DNA of 64,000 nt from Dietzia sp. B32 (GCF_024732245.1 NZ_CP093845.1:3470087-3534086), one strand, 5' to 3'; counted from the stretch's first letter, positions 1 through 10,551 are shown. The notes: generated by a model not told the origin, from the letters alone. Program-made: numbers and translations.

Positions 1-387
1 GGGGAGCTGCGCCCCGGTGATCGCCACGGGCCGCGGGTCGTCGTGGTGCAGATCGAGCGCGATCGCGGTCTCCTCGAGGGTGTCGGTCCCGTGGGTCACC
101 ACGACCCCGGACACCCCGGGATCGGACAACACGTCGGCCACCGCGTCGACGAGCAGGTCCCACTCGGCGGGGCCGAAGGTGGAGGAGTCGGCGTCGAGAA
201 CCGTCCGCGCGCTCACCCGGATCTCCTCCGGTAACACCGCGCGGAGGCCGTCGAGCATGGCGTGCGTCGCGGGGTCGGAATCGCCGGCCAGGACCGCCCC
301 CTCGGGCGTCGTCGAGGCGGTGATCGTGCCCCCGGTGGTGCAGATCACGATGTGGGGGGTATCGGTGCTGGTCTCGGCGTTGGTCAC
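1..387 (-). CDS. ansA: L-asparaginase, N-terminal part (cut by window edge)
   Basis: This frame runs off the left edge, so only the first 129 codons are present. It starts at a GTG (385-387) giving M-TNAETSTDTPHIVICTTGG. Two hallmarks of bacterial L-asparaginases are visible. TTGGTI near residue 18 holds the first catalytic Thr, and THGTDTLEET near residue 100 is the second signature with the Thr-Asp-Lys relay. The enzyme hydrolyses asparagine to aspartate and ammonia. No signal peptide is seen, so a cytoplasmic form is likely. From memory, an asparaginase sits just upstream of lspA in M. tuberculosis as well, which supports the call. The missing C-terminus prevents any check of length. The ribosome site is weak and the start is inferred from the conserved N-terminal beta strand. 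Confidence 0.9.
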   Translation of the reverse strand, partial: MTNAETSTDTPHIVICTTGGTITASTTPEGAVLAGDSDPATHAMLDGLRAVLPEEIRVSARTVLDADSSTFGPAEWDLLVDAVADVLSDPGVSGVVVTHGTDTLEETAIALDLHHDDPRPVAITGAQLP

Positions 388-550
388 CCGGTCCACAGTG
401 CTGGGCTGACGGCCCGTCGTCAACCATCCCGGCCGCCGACGATGGAACAATGGCGCATCAGTGTTCGTTGGGCCGGTGACCCGGCCCGCCAGCCATGACC
501 AGCTCGGTACCGCATGCCCGGTGCCGAACATCTCGACGAAAGGACCCCGT

Positions 551-1042
551 GTGAGCCTTCGACGCACCATCGCCGCCGTCTCCCTGTCCGCCTTCGCCCT
601 GGGCGGCCTCGCCGCCTGTGGAGGCGGGGAGGACGGCGGGCGTGAGACCGCCCCCGCGCCCACCACGAGCGCGCAGGAGACCGCCATCCCCACCGCCGAG
701 GAGCTGACCCAGCTGCTCGCCCGGGCGTCCGACCCGGCGGTCCCGGTCGAGGAGAAGGTCAACCTGGTCGAGGGCGGTGCGGAGGCGCCCGAGATCTTCG
801 ACCAGATCGCCGCCCTCAAGGCCGAGCAGGGGGCCGACGTGACGATCACGGGCGCGGCGGAGGGAGACATCCCCGGAACGCTCATCGCCAACGCGGTGAT
901 CGCCCAGCCCGGCCAGGAGAACATCAACGTCCAGGCCCAGTTCATCGACCAGGGCGGTCAGTGGCAGCTGCAGAAGGCGTTCGCCTGCGCGCTCATCACC
1001 AACGCCGGTCTGGAGCCGCCGGCCACCTGCGCCGGCGTCTGA
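551..1042 (+). CDS. MTB12-like secreted lipoprotein
   Basis: This 163-residue exported lipoprotein has a GTG start (551) preceded by AAAGGA at about 538-543. The N-terminus is MSLRRT followed by a hydrophobic run ending in LGGLAAC, so lipidation would be on Cys23. After a short Gly/Glu/Pro-rich linker, the remainder (from IPTAEELTQLLARASDP) resembles the low-molecular-weight antigen MTB12 (CFP-2) domain. Shared features are the opening helix with a TAEEL-type motif, the NLVEGG segment and a final DQGGQWQLQK strand before a Cys-containing helix. Mycobacterial members are abundant secreted antigens of unknown function. Two Cys near the end (ACALI and ATCAGV) could form a disulfide. It stands alone, convergent with the next lipoprotein gene. 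Confidence 0.8.
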   Translation: MSLRRTIAAVSLSAFALGGLAACGGGEDGGRETAPAPTTSAQETAIPTAEELTQLLARASDPAVPVEEKVNLVEGGAEAPEIFDQIAALKAEQGADVTITGAAEGDIPGTLIANAVIAQPGQENINVQAQFIDQGGQWQLQKAFACALITNAGLEPPATCAGV

Positions 1043-1070
1043 TCGCGGATCGCACCGGACTGCTCGCGAG

Positions 1071-2081
1071 TCAGTCCACGCTGCGGAACTGCAGCACCGA
1101 GTCCTCGTCGTAGGTCGTCCGTCGTCCCGAGTCGGGATCGACGTAGACGGCCCGCGTCGAGGACTCGGTCGTTCCGTCCACGGGTAACGCGGCCCGCAGA
1201 TCCACCGTGAGCTCGCCCGAGCCGTCGACCTCGTAGGACTCCACATCGAGGGTCACGCCGGGCCCGCCGTCAGAGGCGGGCGCGGCCAGGGTGGCGGCCG
1301 GGTCGGGGGCGGTGGTCGTCGACCGGACCGTGGCCACGTCGCCCTCGAGCCCGACCAGTTCGTAGGTGACGACCCGCGTCGGGGCCACCGCGTCGTCGAC
1401 CTGTCGGGTGACGGTCCAGCGGGCGCCGACGCCGATCGCCTCGGTGGGGAACGCCACCGTCGCGTCCGACACCGCGTTGGCGGTGATCTCCACGCCGGCG
1501 CGTGCGGCATCGGTGGCCGCCGACGGCGCGGCCAGCGACAGCTCCCGGACCACGCCGTCGGCGCTGCGGTTCCAGGTGACGGTGAAACCGGGAGCGGTGG
1601 CGAACTGGGCGTTGCGGAGTTCGTCGACGGAGGTGAACTCCCGCGCGGTGACGGTGGCCCGCTGCGCGCCGTCGACGTCGGGCTCCGACCGCCCCTCGAC
1701 GGTGAGCGTCTGCGCGGGGGTGTCGTCGGAGCGCGGCTCCGCCCCCGGAACCTCGGTCCGCGAGGTGGCGGACCGGGTGACGGCCACGACCGCCGGCTCC
1801 CGGGAGGGGGCGTACGCCAGGACCCGCCGCTCGCCCCCACCGGCGTCGATCAGGTCCACGACCGGGGCGGGGCCGGGATCGACGGTCAACTCCGGCTCGA
1901 GGTCCTGTCCGTCCTGCGCAGATGACGACCCCGGGCCGCTGGCGGCGAGGTCCGCGGCATCGTCCTCGCCGCACGCGGACGCGCCTGCCACCAGCGTCAC
2001 GGCCAGCGCCGCCGCGACGAGACGTCGACCGCGGCGGGCGGTGCGGGAGGGGCTGGGGGAGACGATCGATCGCAGATCCAC
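1071..2081 (-). CDS. DUF6263-like lipoprotein
   Basis: This 336-residue putative lipoprotein starts at GTG 2079-2081 (M-DLRSIVSPSPSRTARR). An Arg-rich stretch and hydrophobic core lead to GASACGEDD, so Cys37 is the likely lipid anchor, although the lipobox lacks the usual Leu at -3. A longer open frame exists upstream but would start beyond the divergent lspA promoter, so the GTG is preferred. The mature part is Thr/Val-rich beta protein. It contains a VGVGARWTVTRQ strand and a long acidic C-terminal region typical of the actinobacterial DUF6263 family, whose function is unknown. It is transcribed away from lspA with 70 bp between the starts. The family assignment is from pattern memory. Confidence 0.65.
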   Translation of the reverse strand: MDLRSIVSPSPSRTARRGRRLVAAALAVTLVAGASACGEDDAADLAASGPGSSSAQDGQDLEPELTVDPGPAPVVDLIDAGGGERRVLAYAPSREPAVVAVTRSATSRTEVPGAEPRSDDTPAQTLTVEGRSEPDVDGAQRATVTAREFTSVDELRNAQFATAPGFTVTWNRSADGVVRELSLAAPSAATDAARAGVEITANAVSDATVAFPTEAIGVGARWTVTRQVDDAVAPTRVVTYELVGLEGDVATVRSTTTAPDPAATLAAPASDGGPGVTLDVESYEVDGSGELTVDLRAALPVDGTTESSTRAVYVDPDSGRRTTYDEDSVLQFRSVD

Positions 2082-2151
2082 GGCCCCGAGCCTAGAGGGT
2101 CGCCCACCCGGCGCAGGCGGGCCCGCGGCGGGATCAGGGATACTGGTGCCC

Positions 2152-2826
2152 ATGACGGAGACCAACGGGACGCCGCCCGACGCACCGGGGCCCACGCCCG
2201 GCAGTGCGGCACCCCAGGATGCCTCGCCCGCGAGCACCGCGCCCCACAACCCCGCGCACCACAACCCCGCGCCCCACAACCCTCTGCCCCACTACTTCCG
2301 GCACGGGCCGGTGGTCATGCTGGTGATCGCCGCGGTGATCATCCTCATCGACCAGGTCGCCAAGGTGCTGGCCGTGGCGAACCTGGAGAACGCGCGGCCC
2401 GTGGAACTCGTCGGCGACACGGTCCGTCTGGTCCTGCTCCGCAATCCGGGCGCCGCGTTCTCCATGGGTACCGAGTTCACGGTGGTGCTGAGCATCATCG
2501 CCACGGTCGTGGTGGCGGGGCTGATCTGGTTCTCCCGCCGGGTCCACTCACGGTGGTGGGCGTGGGGCCTCGGCCTCATCCTGGGCGGCGCCGCCGGCAA
2601 CCTCGTGGACCGCTACCTCCGGGCGCCCGGCATCCTGCAGGGCCACGTCGTGGACTACGTGTCCATCGGCTGGTGGCCCGTGTTCAATGTCGCGGACTCC
2701 TGCCTGGTCGCCGGGGTGATCGTGGTGGCTGTGGCCGTGTTCCGCAACATCGACGTCGACGGCTCGCGGGTGTCGGGCCACTCCGGCGCCGCGGGCGAGG
2801 CCGAGAGGGACCCCGCCGATGGGTGA
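2152..2826 (+). CDS. lspA: Signal peptidase II (prolipoprotein signal peptidase)
   Basis: LspA cleaves the signal peptide of diacylglyceryl-modified prolipoproteins in the inner membrane. The 224-residue protein has four membrane segments (about 53-70, 106-126, 134-150 and 183-199). The two catalytic aspartates are Asp153 in GNLVDR and Asp182 in FNVADS. The LRNPGAAFS motif (97-104) is also canonical. The first 50 residues are an extra Pro/His-rich cytoplasmic tail with three in-frame 15-bp repeats ([15 protein letters not shown]) that standard LspA proteins lack. The ATG at 2152 follows GGGATACTGGTGCCC. The gene overlaps the following pseudouridine synthase by 8 bp, so they are co-translated. 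The neighbouring lipoproteins are potential substrates. Confidence 0.96.
   Translation: MTETNGTPPDAPGPTPGSAAPQDASPASTAPHNPAHHNPAPHNPLPHYFRHGPVVMLVIAAVIILIDQVAKVLAVANLENARPVELVGDTVRLVLLRNPGAAFSMGTEFTVVLSIIATVVVAGLIWFSRRVHSRWWAWGLGLILGGAAGNLVDRYLRAPGILQGHVVDYVSIGWWPVFNVADSCLVAGVIVVAVAVFRNIDVDGSRVSGHSGAAGEAERDPADG
2241..2285 (+). repeat. 15-bp tandem repeat, 3 copies, in lspA N-terminus
   Basis: Three 15-bp units (2241-2255, 2256-2270, 2271-2285) share the form GCCCCACAACCCCGC, with one substitution in the second unit and changes at the end of the third. Each encodes a HNP-type pentapeptide ahead of the first membrane segment of LspA. Because the unit is a multiple of three, copy-number changes would keep the frame. 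Confidence 0.9.
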
Positions 2827-3745
2827 GGTCCGCACCTTCCCCGTCCCCGACGGGCTCGACGGGATGCGGGTCGACGCCGGGGTCTCCCGGCTCCTGGGCA
2901 TCTCGCGGACCGCGGTGGCCGACCTTGCCGGCGAGGGCAAGGTCCTGCTCGACGGGCACACCGTGGGCAAGTCCGACAAGCTCACCGGGATGTCCTGGAT
3001 CGAGGTCGAGATGCCCGCACCGCGGGCCGAGCCGGCCGTGGTGGCCGAGCCGGTCGAGGGGATGGCGGTCCTGTACTCGGATGAGGACATCGTCGTCGTC
3101 GACAAACCGGTCGGCGTCGCCGCACACGCCTCGGTCGGCTGGACCGGTCCCACCGTGATCGGCGGCCTGGCCGCCGCCGGGTACCGCATCTCCACCTCCG
3201 GCCCGCCGGAGCGCAAGGGGATCGTCCACCGGCTCGACGTGGGCACCTCCGGCCTCATGGTGGTGGCGGCGTCCGAGCGGGCGTACACGCTGCTCAAGCG
3301 GGCGTTCCGCGACCGCACCGTGGACAAGACCTACCACGCGCTGGTGCAGGGCCACCCCGATCCGATCTCGGGCACCATCGACGCGCCGATCGGGCGTCAC
3401 ACGTCCAACGACTGGCGCTTCGCCGTCACCTCCGACGGTAAGCACTCGATCACCCACTACGACACCCTCGAGGCACACCAGGCCGCGACGCTCGTGGAGG
3501 TCAAGCTCGAGACGGGCCGCACCCACCAGATCCGCGTGCACTTCTCCGCGCTGCACCACCCGTGCGCCGGTGACCTCACCTACGGCGCCGACCCGGTCCT
3601 GGCCAGGCGGCTGGGGCTCGAGCGGCAGTGGCTGCACGCGGTGGGGCTGGGCTTCGAGCACCCGGGGACCGGCTCGCGGGTGGACTTCACCAGTACCTAC
3701 CCCGACGATCTCCAGCACGCGATCGACGTCCTGCGCTCGGCATGA
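2819..3745 (+). CDS. rluD: RluA/RluD-family rRNA pseudouridine synthase
   Basis: The product converts specific uridines of 23S rRNA (or tRNA) to pseudouridine. It has 308 residues, the usual size for the RluA/RluD subfamily. An S4-like RNA-binding domain covers about residues 15-62, with the pattern [17 protein letters not shown] and KVLLDG. The catalytic domain follows from about residue 82, with the invariant HRLDVGTSG motif holding the catalytic Asp140. The later motifs GRTHQIRVH and the ending PDDLQ are also present. It starts inside the end of lspA and its stop overlaps the next start (ATGA). The exact RNA target cannot be read from sequence; RluD-type (helix 69) is the likeliest assignment. 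Confidence 0.9.
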   Translation: MGEVRTFPVPDGLDGMRVDAGVSRLLGISRTAVADLAGEGKVLLDGHTVGKSDKLTGMSWIEVEMPAPRAEPAVVAEPVEGMAVLYSDEDIVVVDKPVGVAAHASVGWTGPTVIGGLAAAGYRISTSGPPERKGIVHRLDVGTSGLMVVAASERAYTLLKRAFRDRTVDKTYHALVQGHPDPISGTIDAPIGRHTSNDWRFAVTSDGKHSITHYDTLEAHQAATLVEVKLETGRTHQIRVHFSALHHPCAGDLTYGADPVLARRLGLERQWLHAVGLGFEHPGTGSRVDFTSTYPDDLQHAIDVLRSA

Positions 3746-4530
3746 CCCTCGCCGCGCGGGTGCTCAAGGTGGCCGGCGTGGGGGTGGTGATCGTGCTGTC
3801 ACTGGTCGCGGTCCTCACCGCGCTGCGCACCGAGCTGCCGCGCAGTCCCGGCGTGATGACCGACGCCCTGGGTCCCACCGACGGCGAGCGCGTCGACGAC
3901 TACCTCGCCCGCGCGGCCGACTCACTGGTCGCCGCGGACGGCGGGGGAGAGGCCGCACGGGGTTCCGGCGGAGATGACGACGACGACGACGCCCCCGCCT
4001 CCGACACCGACGCCCACCGCTGGGCCCTCGTGACGGCGGGCTGGGCGTGGACGGTGCCCGAGGCGGCCGGCGTGGTCCGGGAACTGCCGCGCGTCTCGGG
4101 GCTGTACGTGCAGGTGCCGGTCGACGGGGTCGCGATGCCCGTCACCGGGGCGACCCTGGCCGAGCCGGTGGCGGGGGAGACCGGACGCGAGCCAGTCTTC
4201 CACCGCGGTCTCGAGCAGGTGATCCGGCGCCTCGAGGCGGGGCCGCCGACCGGACCCGGGGTGCCGCAGCCGTCCGACGCCGGACGGGCCGCCGCCACCT
4301 CCAACCTGACCGTCGCGCGAATCCGTACCGGGGAGCCGGCGATCATCGGGTTGCTCGCCCGCGGCACCACCGCGCAGTTGCGCGCGGTGGCCGATCAACC
4401 CTGGGTCCGCGCGGTCGAGGCCCTGCCGCCGGACGCGGTGTGGGAACGCTTCGCCGTCCGCCCGCTGCAGCCGCAGCAGGTCGACGCGGCCTACCCGCTG
4501 CCCGACGACGGCCCCGTCCCGGCCTCCTGA
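3742..4530 (+). CDS. Membrane-anchored protein of unknown function
   Basis: I do not recognise this 262-residue protein. It starts at ATG 3742, overlapping the stop of the pseudouridine synthase gene by 4 bp, so it is the third gene of an lspA operon. An N-terminal membrane segment (about residues 9-27) is followed by an extracytoplasmic-looking region with a run of seven Asp (from GGDDDD, near residue 76). A mixed alpha/beta portion from [10 protein letters not shown] to the end contains no cysteine or obvious catalytic motif. A small periplasmic domain tethered by one helix is the simplest reading. Coupling with lspA and rluD may reflect growth-related expression rather than shared function. 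Confidence 0.7.
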   Translation: MTLAARVLKVAGVGVVIVLSLVAVLTALRTELPRSPGVMTDALGPTDGERVDDYLARAADSLVAADGGGEAARGSGGDDDDDDAPASDTDAHRWALVTAGWAWTVPEAAGVVRELPRVSGLYVQVPVDGVAMPVTGATLAEPVAGETGREPVFHRGLEQVIRRLEAGPPTGPGVPQPSDAGRAAATSNLTVARIRTGEPAIIGLLARGTTAQLRAVADQPWVRAVEALPPDAVWERFAVRPLQPQQVDAAYPLPDDGPVPAS

Positions 4531-4651
4531 ACCGCGCACACCCACCGACGGCGCGTGCTCGTCCTCGGGACGGCACCTGCCGGCGGGCCCCCCACCCCCG
4601 AACGGCGCACGCCCCGCGGGCCCGAGCCGGGGCGTGGCTAGGGTTGCGCCG

Positions 4652-5596
4652 GTGAGCAACAGGGGTCCGAGCGGGCGGGTGAGCAACAGCGAGAAGTCGG
4701 CCGCCGGCGGGATGGTCGCCGGCATCGCCGCCTACACCCTGTGGGGATTCTTCCCCGCGTTCTTCCCACTGCTCGAGCCCGCCGGCGCCGTCGAGATCGT
4801 CGGTCACCGGATCGTGTGGTCGCTCGTCGTGATGGCAGTGGTCCTCACGGTGCTGCGGCGCTGGCGCGACCTGTGGGCCATCGACCGCGTCTCGTGGGCC
4901 CGGGTCGCGGGCGCAGCCCTGTTCATCACCGCCAACTGGGGCGTGTACGTCTACGCGGTGAACTCCGAGCGGGTCACCGAAGCCGCCCTCGGGTACACCA
5001 TCAACCCTCTGGTCTCGGTCCTGCTGGGCGTCCTGCTGTTCCGCGAACGGCTCACCCGCCCACAGTGGCTCGCGGTGGCCCTCGCCGTCGTCGCCGTGGG
5101 GGTCCTCACCGCCGGATACGGTCACTTCCCGTACCTCTCGGTCATCCTCGCGCTGAGCTTCGGCATGTACGGGGTGTTCAAGAAGAAGCTGCGCGTGGAC
5201 CCGGTGATCGGGATGACGGGCGAGGTGCTGGTGATCGCCCCGTTCGCGACGGTCCTGCTGCTGTGGCTGGGGGCGACCGGCGCGGGCACGTTCAGCACCG
5301 AGGGCGTGGGGCACTCCGCCCTGCTGGCGACGTCGGGCCTGGTCACGGTGGTCCCGCTGCTGCTGTTCGCCGTGGCCGCGCAGCGCATCCCGCTGGCCAC
5401 CGTGGGGATGCTGCAGTACATCGTCCCGGTGCTGCAGATGGCCTGGGGACTGCTCGTCGTGGGCGAGCGGCTCGACGCCGTGCAATGGGTCGGGTTCGCG
5501 CTCATCTGGGCCGCGGTGATCGCGTTCACGCTGGCCGGTAGGCAACCACGCTCCCGTCGAACTGGCGTTTCTGGTCCTGTCGGAGAACCGACCTAG
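4652..5596 (+). CDS. rarD: EamA/RarD-family membrane transporter
   Basis: The protein has about ten hydrophobic segments over 314 residues and the RarD-type motifs AYTLWGFFPAFFPLL near the start, FITANWGVYVYAVNS, and LGYTINPLVSVLLGVLLFRERL. RarD proteins belong to the drug/metabolite transporter superfamily; the substrate is unknown (chloramphenicol for some members). Three nearby GTG starts exist (4643, 4652 and 4679). Two of them lie in the duplicated string GTGAGCAACAG, so the true start is uncertain by nine residues. It is followed by 33 bp before dnaE1, too short for an independent strong promoter to be obvious, so partial readthrough is possible. Confidence 0.85.
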   Translation: MSNRGPSGRVSNSEKSAAGGMVAGIAAYTLWGFFPAFFPLLEPAGAVEIVGHRIVWSLVVMAVVLTVLRRWRDLWAIDRVSWARVAGAALFITANWGVYVYAVNSERVTEAALGYTINPLVSVLLGVLLFRERLTRPQWLAVALAVVAVGVLTAGYGHFPYLSVILALSFGMYGVFKKKLRVDPVIGMTGEVLVIAPFATVLLLWLGATGAGTFSTEGVGHSALLATSGLVTVVPLLLFAVAAQRIPLATVGMLQYIVPVLQMAWGLLVVGERLDAVQWVGFALIWAAVIAFTLAGRQPRSRRTGVSGPVGEPT

Positions 5597-5615
5597 ACTG
5601 TCTCGGACAAGCCGT

Positions 5616-5621
5616 AGGAGG
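5616..5621 (+). promoter_or_regulatory. Ribosome binding site deciding the dnaE1 GTG start
   Basis: A strong AGGAGG lies 8 bases before the GTG at 5630. An in-between ATG at 5623 is in another frame and too close to the site to be used. The spacing fixes GTG as the dnaE1 start. Confidence 0.75.
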
Positions 5622-5629
5622 AATGCTGC

Positions 5630-8600
5630 GTGGGCGACCAGTTCGTGCATCTGCACAATCACACCGAGTTCTCGATGCTCGACGGGATGGCGCAGATCGA
5701 CCCGCTGTTCGCGGAGGCGTCCAGGCTCGGGATGCCGGCGGTCGGGATGACCGACCACGGCAACATGTACGGCTCCTCGGACTTCTACAAGCAGGCCAAG
5801 AAGTCCGGCATCAAGCCGATCATCGGGATCGAGGCGTACGTCGCCCCCGAGTCGCGCTTCAACAAGAAGCGCGTGCTGTGGGGCGAGAAGCACCAGAAGA
5901 GCGACGACGTCGCCGGCTCGGGCGCGTACACCCACATGACGATGGTCGCCGAGAACGCCACCGGCCTGCGCAACCTCTTCCTGCTGTCCTCGCTGGCCTC
6001 CTACGAGGGACAGCTGGGCAAGTGGGCGCGCATGGACGCCGAGATCCTCGCCGAGCACTCCGAGGGGATCATCGCGACCTCCGGGTGCCCCTCCGGTGAG
6101 ATCCAGACGCGGCTGCGCCTGGGCCACACGAAGGAGGCCTACGAGGCCGCGGAGAAGTGGCAGTCGATCTTCGGCAAGGACAACTTCTTCCTCGAGCTGA
6201 TGGACCACGGGATCGACATCGAGCGGCGCGTCCGCGAGGACCTGCTCAAGCTCGGCAGGGACCTGGGGATGCCGCCGCTGGTGACCAACGACTGCCACTA
6301 CGTCACCCGCGAGCAGGCCCACTACCACGAGGCCATGCTGTGCGTGCAGACCGGAAAGACCCTCGCCGACGAGAACCGCTTCAAGTTCGACGGTGACGGT
6401 TACTACCTCAAGTCCGCCGACGAGATGCGCGCCCAGTGGGACACCGAGGTCCCCGGCGGGTGCGACAACACCCTGTGGATCGCCGAGCGCGTCCAGCCGT
6501 ACGACGACATCTGGGCGCCCAAGGACCGGATGCCCAAGTTCCCCGTGCCCGAGGGCGAGACCGAGGACACCTGGCTGGCCCGGGAGGTCCACAAGGGCCT
6601 CGAGTGGCGGTTCCCGGACGGCGTCCCGCAGGAGTATCTCGATCGCGCAGCGTTCGAGCTCGAGGTCATCAAGGGCAAGGGCTACCCCGGCTACTTCCTC
6701 GTGGTCGGTGACCTCATCGAGCACGCCCGTTCCATCGGGATCAAGGTCGGCCCCGGCCGAGGCTCCGCCGCCGGCGCCCTGGTCGCGTACGCGCTGAAGA
6801 TCACCAACATCGACCCGATCGAGCACGGGCTGCTGTTCGAGAGGTTCCTCAACCCCGAGCGCCCGTCCGCGCCGGATATCGATATCGACTTCGACGACCG
6901 CCGCCGCGGCGAGATGATCCGCTACGCGTCCGACAAGTGGGGCGCCGACAAGATCGCCCAGGTCATCACGTTCGGCACCATCAAGACCAAGGCCGCGATC
7001 AAGGACGCCGCGCGCGTGAACTTCGGCCAGCCCGGATACGCGATCGCCGACCGGATCACCAAGGCGCTGCCGCCGGCGATCATGGCCAAGGACATCCCGC
7101 TATCCGGCATCACCGACCCCAAGCACGAGCGCTTCGGTGAGGCCGCCGAGGTCCGTCAGCTCATCGAGACCGATCCCGACGTCAAGCGGATCTACGACAC
7201 GGCCCGCGGGCTCGAGGGCATGGTCCGCCAGGCCGGCGTGCACGCGTGCGCGGTGATCATGTCCTCCGAGCCCCTGCTCGACGTGATCCCCATGTGGAAG
7301 CGCGCCCAAGACGGCGCCCTCATCACCGGCTGGGACTACCCGTCGTGTGAGGACATCGGCCTGCTCAAGATGGACTTCCTGGGCCTGCGCAACCTCACGG
7401 TGATCGGCGACTGCCTGGAGAACATCAAGCTCAACCGCGGCGAGGAGATCGACCTCGACACCCTGAGCACCGAGGACCAGGCGACGTACGACCTGCTGGC
7501 CCGCGGCGACACCCTGGGCGTGTTCCAGCTCGACTCCGGTGGCATGCGCGAGCTGCTCAAGCGGATGAAGCCCACCGGCTTCAACGACATTGTGGCCGCC
7601 CTCGCCCTGTACCGCCCCGGCCCCATGGGCATGGGGACGCACTGGAACTACGCCGACCGCAAGAACGGCAAGCAGGATCTGGTGCCCATCCACCCCGAGC
7701 TCGAGGAGCCGCTGCGGGAGATCCTCGGTGAGACCCACGGTCTGATCGTGTACCAGGAGCAGATCATGGCGATCTCCCGCGAGCTCGCGGGATACACGGC
7801 CGGCGAGGCCGACGGTTTCCGTAAGGCCATGGGCAAGAAGAAGGCCGAGGTGCTGGCCGCCGAGTACGAGAAGTTCTCCGGCGGAATGTTCGAGCGGGGC
7901 TTCTCCAAGGACGCCGTCGACGCGCTGTGGGGCACCATCGAGCCCTTCGCCTCGTACGCGTTCAACAAGTCCCACGCCGCCGGCTACGGCCTGGTGTCCT
8001 TCTGGACCGGTTATCTCAAGGCCAACTACCCGGCCGAGTACATGGCGGCGCTGCTCACCTCCGTCGGTGACGACAAGGACAAGGCCGCCCTGTACCTGTC
8101 CAACTGCCGCCAGATGGGCATCAAGGTCCTGCCGCCCTCGGTGAACGAGTCGCTGACCAACTTCCTCTCGGTGGGCACGGACATCCGCTTCGGGCTCGGC
8201 GCCGTGCGCAACGTCGGCGCCCAGGTGGTGGACTCGATCGTCGCGGCCCGCGAGGCCAAGGGCGAGTTCAGCGACTTCTCGGACTACCTGGCAAAGATCG
8301 ACCAGACCGCCTGCACCAAGAAGGTCACCGAGTCCCTCGTCAAGGCCGGCGCCTTCGACTCGCTCGGCCACCCGCGCAAGGGCCTGTTCCTGGTCCACGC
8401 CGACGCCGTGGAATCGGTGATGTCCACCAAGAAGGCCGAGGCGGTGGGGCAGTTCGACCTGTTCGGCGGGGGAGACACCGACGACTCCGGCGCGGAGTCG
8501 TTCAATGACGTCTTCGCCGTGCGGGTCCCCGACGAGGAATGGGATATCAAACAGAAGCTCGCGCTGGAACGCGAGATGCTGGGTCTGTACGTGTCCGGTC

Positions 8601-9178
8601 ATCCCCTCGACGGGCTCGAGGCCGCACTGGAGGCCAAGACCGACACCACCATCGCCACCATCCACGAGGGCGAGCTCTCCCACGGCACCGCCGTGACGAT
8701 CGGCGGGATCATCTCGGGCGTCGACCGGCGGGTGAACAAGAACGGCGAGCCGTGGGCGATCGTCACCATCGAGGACTTCAACGGTAGCGTCGAGGTGCTG
8801 TTCTTCCCCAAGACCTACCGACTCGCGGCAATGGACATCGCCGAGGACGCGGTGGTCCTGGTAAAGGCGCGCATCAACATCCGTGAGGACCGCGTCTCGG
8901 TGTTCGGAGACACCCTCGAGGTGCCGGATCTGGTCGTCGGCGGGAACGGGGCGCCGCTGGCGCTCACGCTGCCGACGAGGATGTGCACCATCGAGACCGT
9001 CACCGCCCTCAAGCAGGTTCTGGGGCGACACCCGGGCCCGTCGGACGTGCACCTGCGATTGGTCAACGGCAGTTCCTCGACCGTCCTGCGGCTCGACGAC
9101 CACCTGCGGGTCGAGACATCGTCTTCACTGATGGGGGATCTCAAGGCGCTGCTCGGCCCCGGCTGCCTCACGGGCTGA
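5630..9178 (+). CDS. dnaE1: DNA polymerase III alpha subunit (replicative)
   Basis: This is the catalytic subunit of the chromosomal replicase. Its 1182 residues match the mycobacterial DnaE1 length of about 1184. The PHP domain opens the protein with [13 protein letters not shown] and TDHGNMYG; these metal-binding motifs support proofreading in actinobacterial DnaE1. The polymerase active site is [11 protein letters not shown], with the catalytic aspartates at 416, 418 and 420. [14 protein letters not shown] and the fingers region follow the usual order. A helix-hairpin-helix region and a C-terminal OB fold (around [21 protein letters not shown]) bind DNA. The translation start is GTG 5630 behind AGGAGG. 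The mutagenic paralogue DnaE2 lacks this length and context, so this is the essential form. It is the longest gene in the window. Confidence 0.98.
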   Translation: MGDQFVHLHNHTEFSMLDGMAQIDPLFAEASRLGMPAVGMTDHGNMYGSSDFYKQAKKSGIKPIIGIEAYVAPESRFNKKRVLWGEKHQKSDDVAGSGAYTHMTMVAENATGLRNLFLLSSLASYEGQLGKWARMDAEILAEHSEGIIATSGCPSGEIQTRLRLGHTKEAYEAAEKWQSIFGKDNFFLELMDHGIDIERRVREDLLKLGRDLGMPPLVTNDCHYVTREQAHYHEAMLCVQTGKTLADENRFKFDGDGYYLKSADEMRAQWDTEVPGGCDNTLWIAERVQPYDDIWAPKDRMPKFPVPEGETEDTWLAREVHKGLEWRFPDGVPQEYLDRAAFELEVIKGKGYPGYFLVVGDLIEHARSIGIKVGPGRGSAAGALVAYALKITNIDPIEHGLLFERFLNPERPSAPDIDIDFDDRRRGEMIRYASDKWGADKIAQVITFGTIKTKAAIKDAARVNFGQPGYAIADRITKALPPAIMAKDIPLSGITDPKHERFGEAAEVRQLIETDPDVKRIYDTARGLEGMVRQAGVHACAVIMSSEPLLDVIPMWKRAQDGALITGWDYPSCEDIGLLKMDFLGLRNLTVIGDCLENIKLNRGEEIDLDTLSTEDQATYDLLARGDTLGVFQLDSGGMRELLKRMKPTGFNDIVAALALYRPGPMGMGTHWNYADRKNGKQDLVPIHPELEEPLREILGETHGLIVYQEQIMAISRELAGYTAGEADGFRKAMGKKKAEVLAAEYEKFSGGMFERGFSKDAVDALWGTIEPFASYAFNKSHAAGYGLVSFWTGYLKANYPAEYMAALLTSVGDDKDKAALYLSNCRQMGIKVLPPSVNESLTNFLSVGTDIRFGLGAVRNVGAQVVDSIVAAREAKGEFSDFSDYLAKIDQTACTKKVTESLVKAGAFDSLGHPRKGLFLVHADAVESVMSTKKAEAVGQFDLFGGGDTDDSGAESFNDVFAVRVPDEEWDIKQKLALEREMLGLYVSGHPLDGLEAALEAKTDTTIATIHEGELSHGTAVTIGGIISGVDRRVNKNGEPWAIVTIEDFNGSVEVLFFPKTYRLAAMDIAEDAVVLVKARINIREDRVSVFGDTLEVPDLVVGGNGAPLALTLPTRMCTIETVTALKQVLGRHPGPSDVHLRLVNGSSSTVLRLDDHLRVETSSSLMGDLKALLGPGCLTG

Positions 9179-9215
9179 CCGGGTTGGCGGTGATCGTGGG
9201 CGCGGTGGGACACTG

Positions 9216-10496
9216 GTGGCTGTGACCGTCACCGATTCCACCACGACCCAGGTCGTCACCCCCGACGACATCGACGAAGCCGCCCGCCGGATCGGTGACG
9301 TGGTCCGGTGCACCGACCTCCAGATCAGTGAGCGGCTGAGTGAGCAGACCGGCGCGCACATCCTGCTCAAGCGCGAGGACCAGCAGGACGTCCGCTCGTA
9401 CAAGATCCGCGGCGCCTACAACCTCATGGCGCAGCTGAACAGTGACGAGCGCAGCGCCGGCGTCGTGACGGCCAGTGCCGGGAACCACGCCCAGGGCGTG
9501 GCGTTCGCCTGCCGGGTGCTGGGCATCAACGGGCGGATCTACGTACCGACCAACACGCCCAAACAGAAGCGGGACCGGATCCTCGCCCACGGACGCAGCT
9601 GGGTGGAGCTCGTGGTGACGGGGACGAACTTCGACGCCGCCCAGACCGCGGCCCGGGCCGACGCGGAGCGCACCGGGGCGACGATGGTCCCGCCGTTCGA
9701 CCACCCCGACACGATGGCGGGGCAGGGCACCATCGCCGCCGAGATCCTCGCCCAGCTCGACGAGACGCCCGACGCCGTGGTGGTCCCCGTCGGCGGCGGC
9801 GGCCTGGTCGGTGGCGTGGCGACCTATCTCGCCGAGTACGCGCCCGACTGCAAGATCATCGCGGTCGAGCCCACCGGGGCCCCGTCGCTGACCAAGGCGC
9901 TCGAGGCGGGGGAGCCGATCACCCTCGAGACCGTCGACACCTTCGTCGACGGGGCGTCGGTCGCCCGACTCGGCGAGTTCCCCTTCGGCATCATCTCGTC
10001 GATGTCCGAGCGGATCCAGGTCCTCACCGTGGACGAGGGTGCTGTCTGCACCGAGATGTTGGAGCTGTACCAGAACGAGGGCATCATCTCCGAGCCCGCC
10101 GGCGCGCTGTCGGTGACGGCTCTGCATCAGCTCGAGATCGACGAGGGCGCCACCGTCGTCTGCCTGGTCTCGGGCGGCAACAATGACGTCTCGCGCTACA
10201 GCGAGATCATCGAGCGCTCCCTGGTCCACAAGGGGCTCAAGCACTACTTCCTGGTCAAGTTCCCGCAGGAGCCCGGCCAGCTCCGTCGGTTCCTCGACGA
10301 GGTCCTGGGCCCCGAGGACGACATCACGCAGTTCGAGTACCTCAAGCGCAACAACCGCGAATACGGCGCCGCGCTCGTGGGTATCGAGCTCGGCTCGGCC
10401 ACCGGCCTGCACTCGCTGCTGGAGCGGATGGACGCCTCCCGGATCGACTGCGAGCGCCTCGAGCCCGGCACCGCCGCGTACGAGTATCTGACCTGA
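9216..10496 (+). CDS. ilvA: Threonine dehydratase (biosynthetic), short form
   Basis: IlvA is PLP-dependent and deaminates threonine to 2-oxobutyrate, the first step of isoleucine synthesis. The 426-residue protein carries the PLP lysine at Lys63 in SYKIRGAYN, the GNHAQGVA substrate loop, and the phosphate-binding PVGGGGLVGG segment. A single ACT-like regulatory domain follows from about residue 340 (HYFLVKFPQEPGQLRRFL). The short actinobacterial IlvA has one such domain, unlike the E. coli enzyme with two. Two GTG codons (9216 and 9222) can serve as the start. It is monocistronic, and a strong hairpin follows the gene. Confidence 0.95.
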   Translation: MAVTVTDSTTTQVVTPDDIDEAARRIGDVVRCTDLQISERLSEQTGAHILLKREDQQDVRSYKIRGAYNLMAQLNSDERSAGVVTASAGNHAQGVAFACRVLGINGRIYVPTNTPKQKRDRILAHGRSWVELVVTGTNFDAAQTAARADAERTGATMVPPFDHPDTMAGQGTIAAEILAQLDETPDAVVVPVGGGGLVGGVATYLAEYAPDCKIIAVEPTGAPSLTKALEAGEPITLETVDTFVDGASVARLGEFPFGIISSMSERIQVLTVDEGAVCTEMLELYQNEGIISEPAGALSVTALHQLEIDEGATVVCLVSGGNNDVSRYSEIIERSLVHKGLKHYFLVKFPQEPGQLRRFLDEVLGPEDDITQFEYLKRNNREYGAALVGIELGSATGLHSLLERMDASRIDCERLEPGTAAYEYLT

Positions 10497-10551
10497 CGGG
10501 CGGGCTGCGCCGCCGTACCGACGGCTCCCTCCGTTCCGACCGCTGACACGA

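Noticed and set aside
4343-9103. Very long open frames on the minus strand across rarD and dnaE1 (over 600 codons each)
   Set aside because: They are antisense to a clearly conserved polymerase gene; at about 70% GC the opposite frame stays open by chance. Their proteins are His/Val/Gly-rich low-complexity strings.
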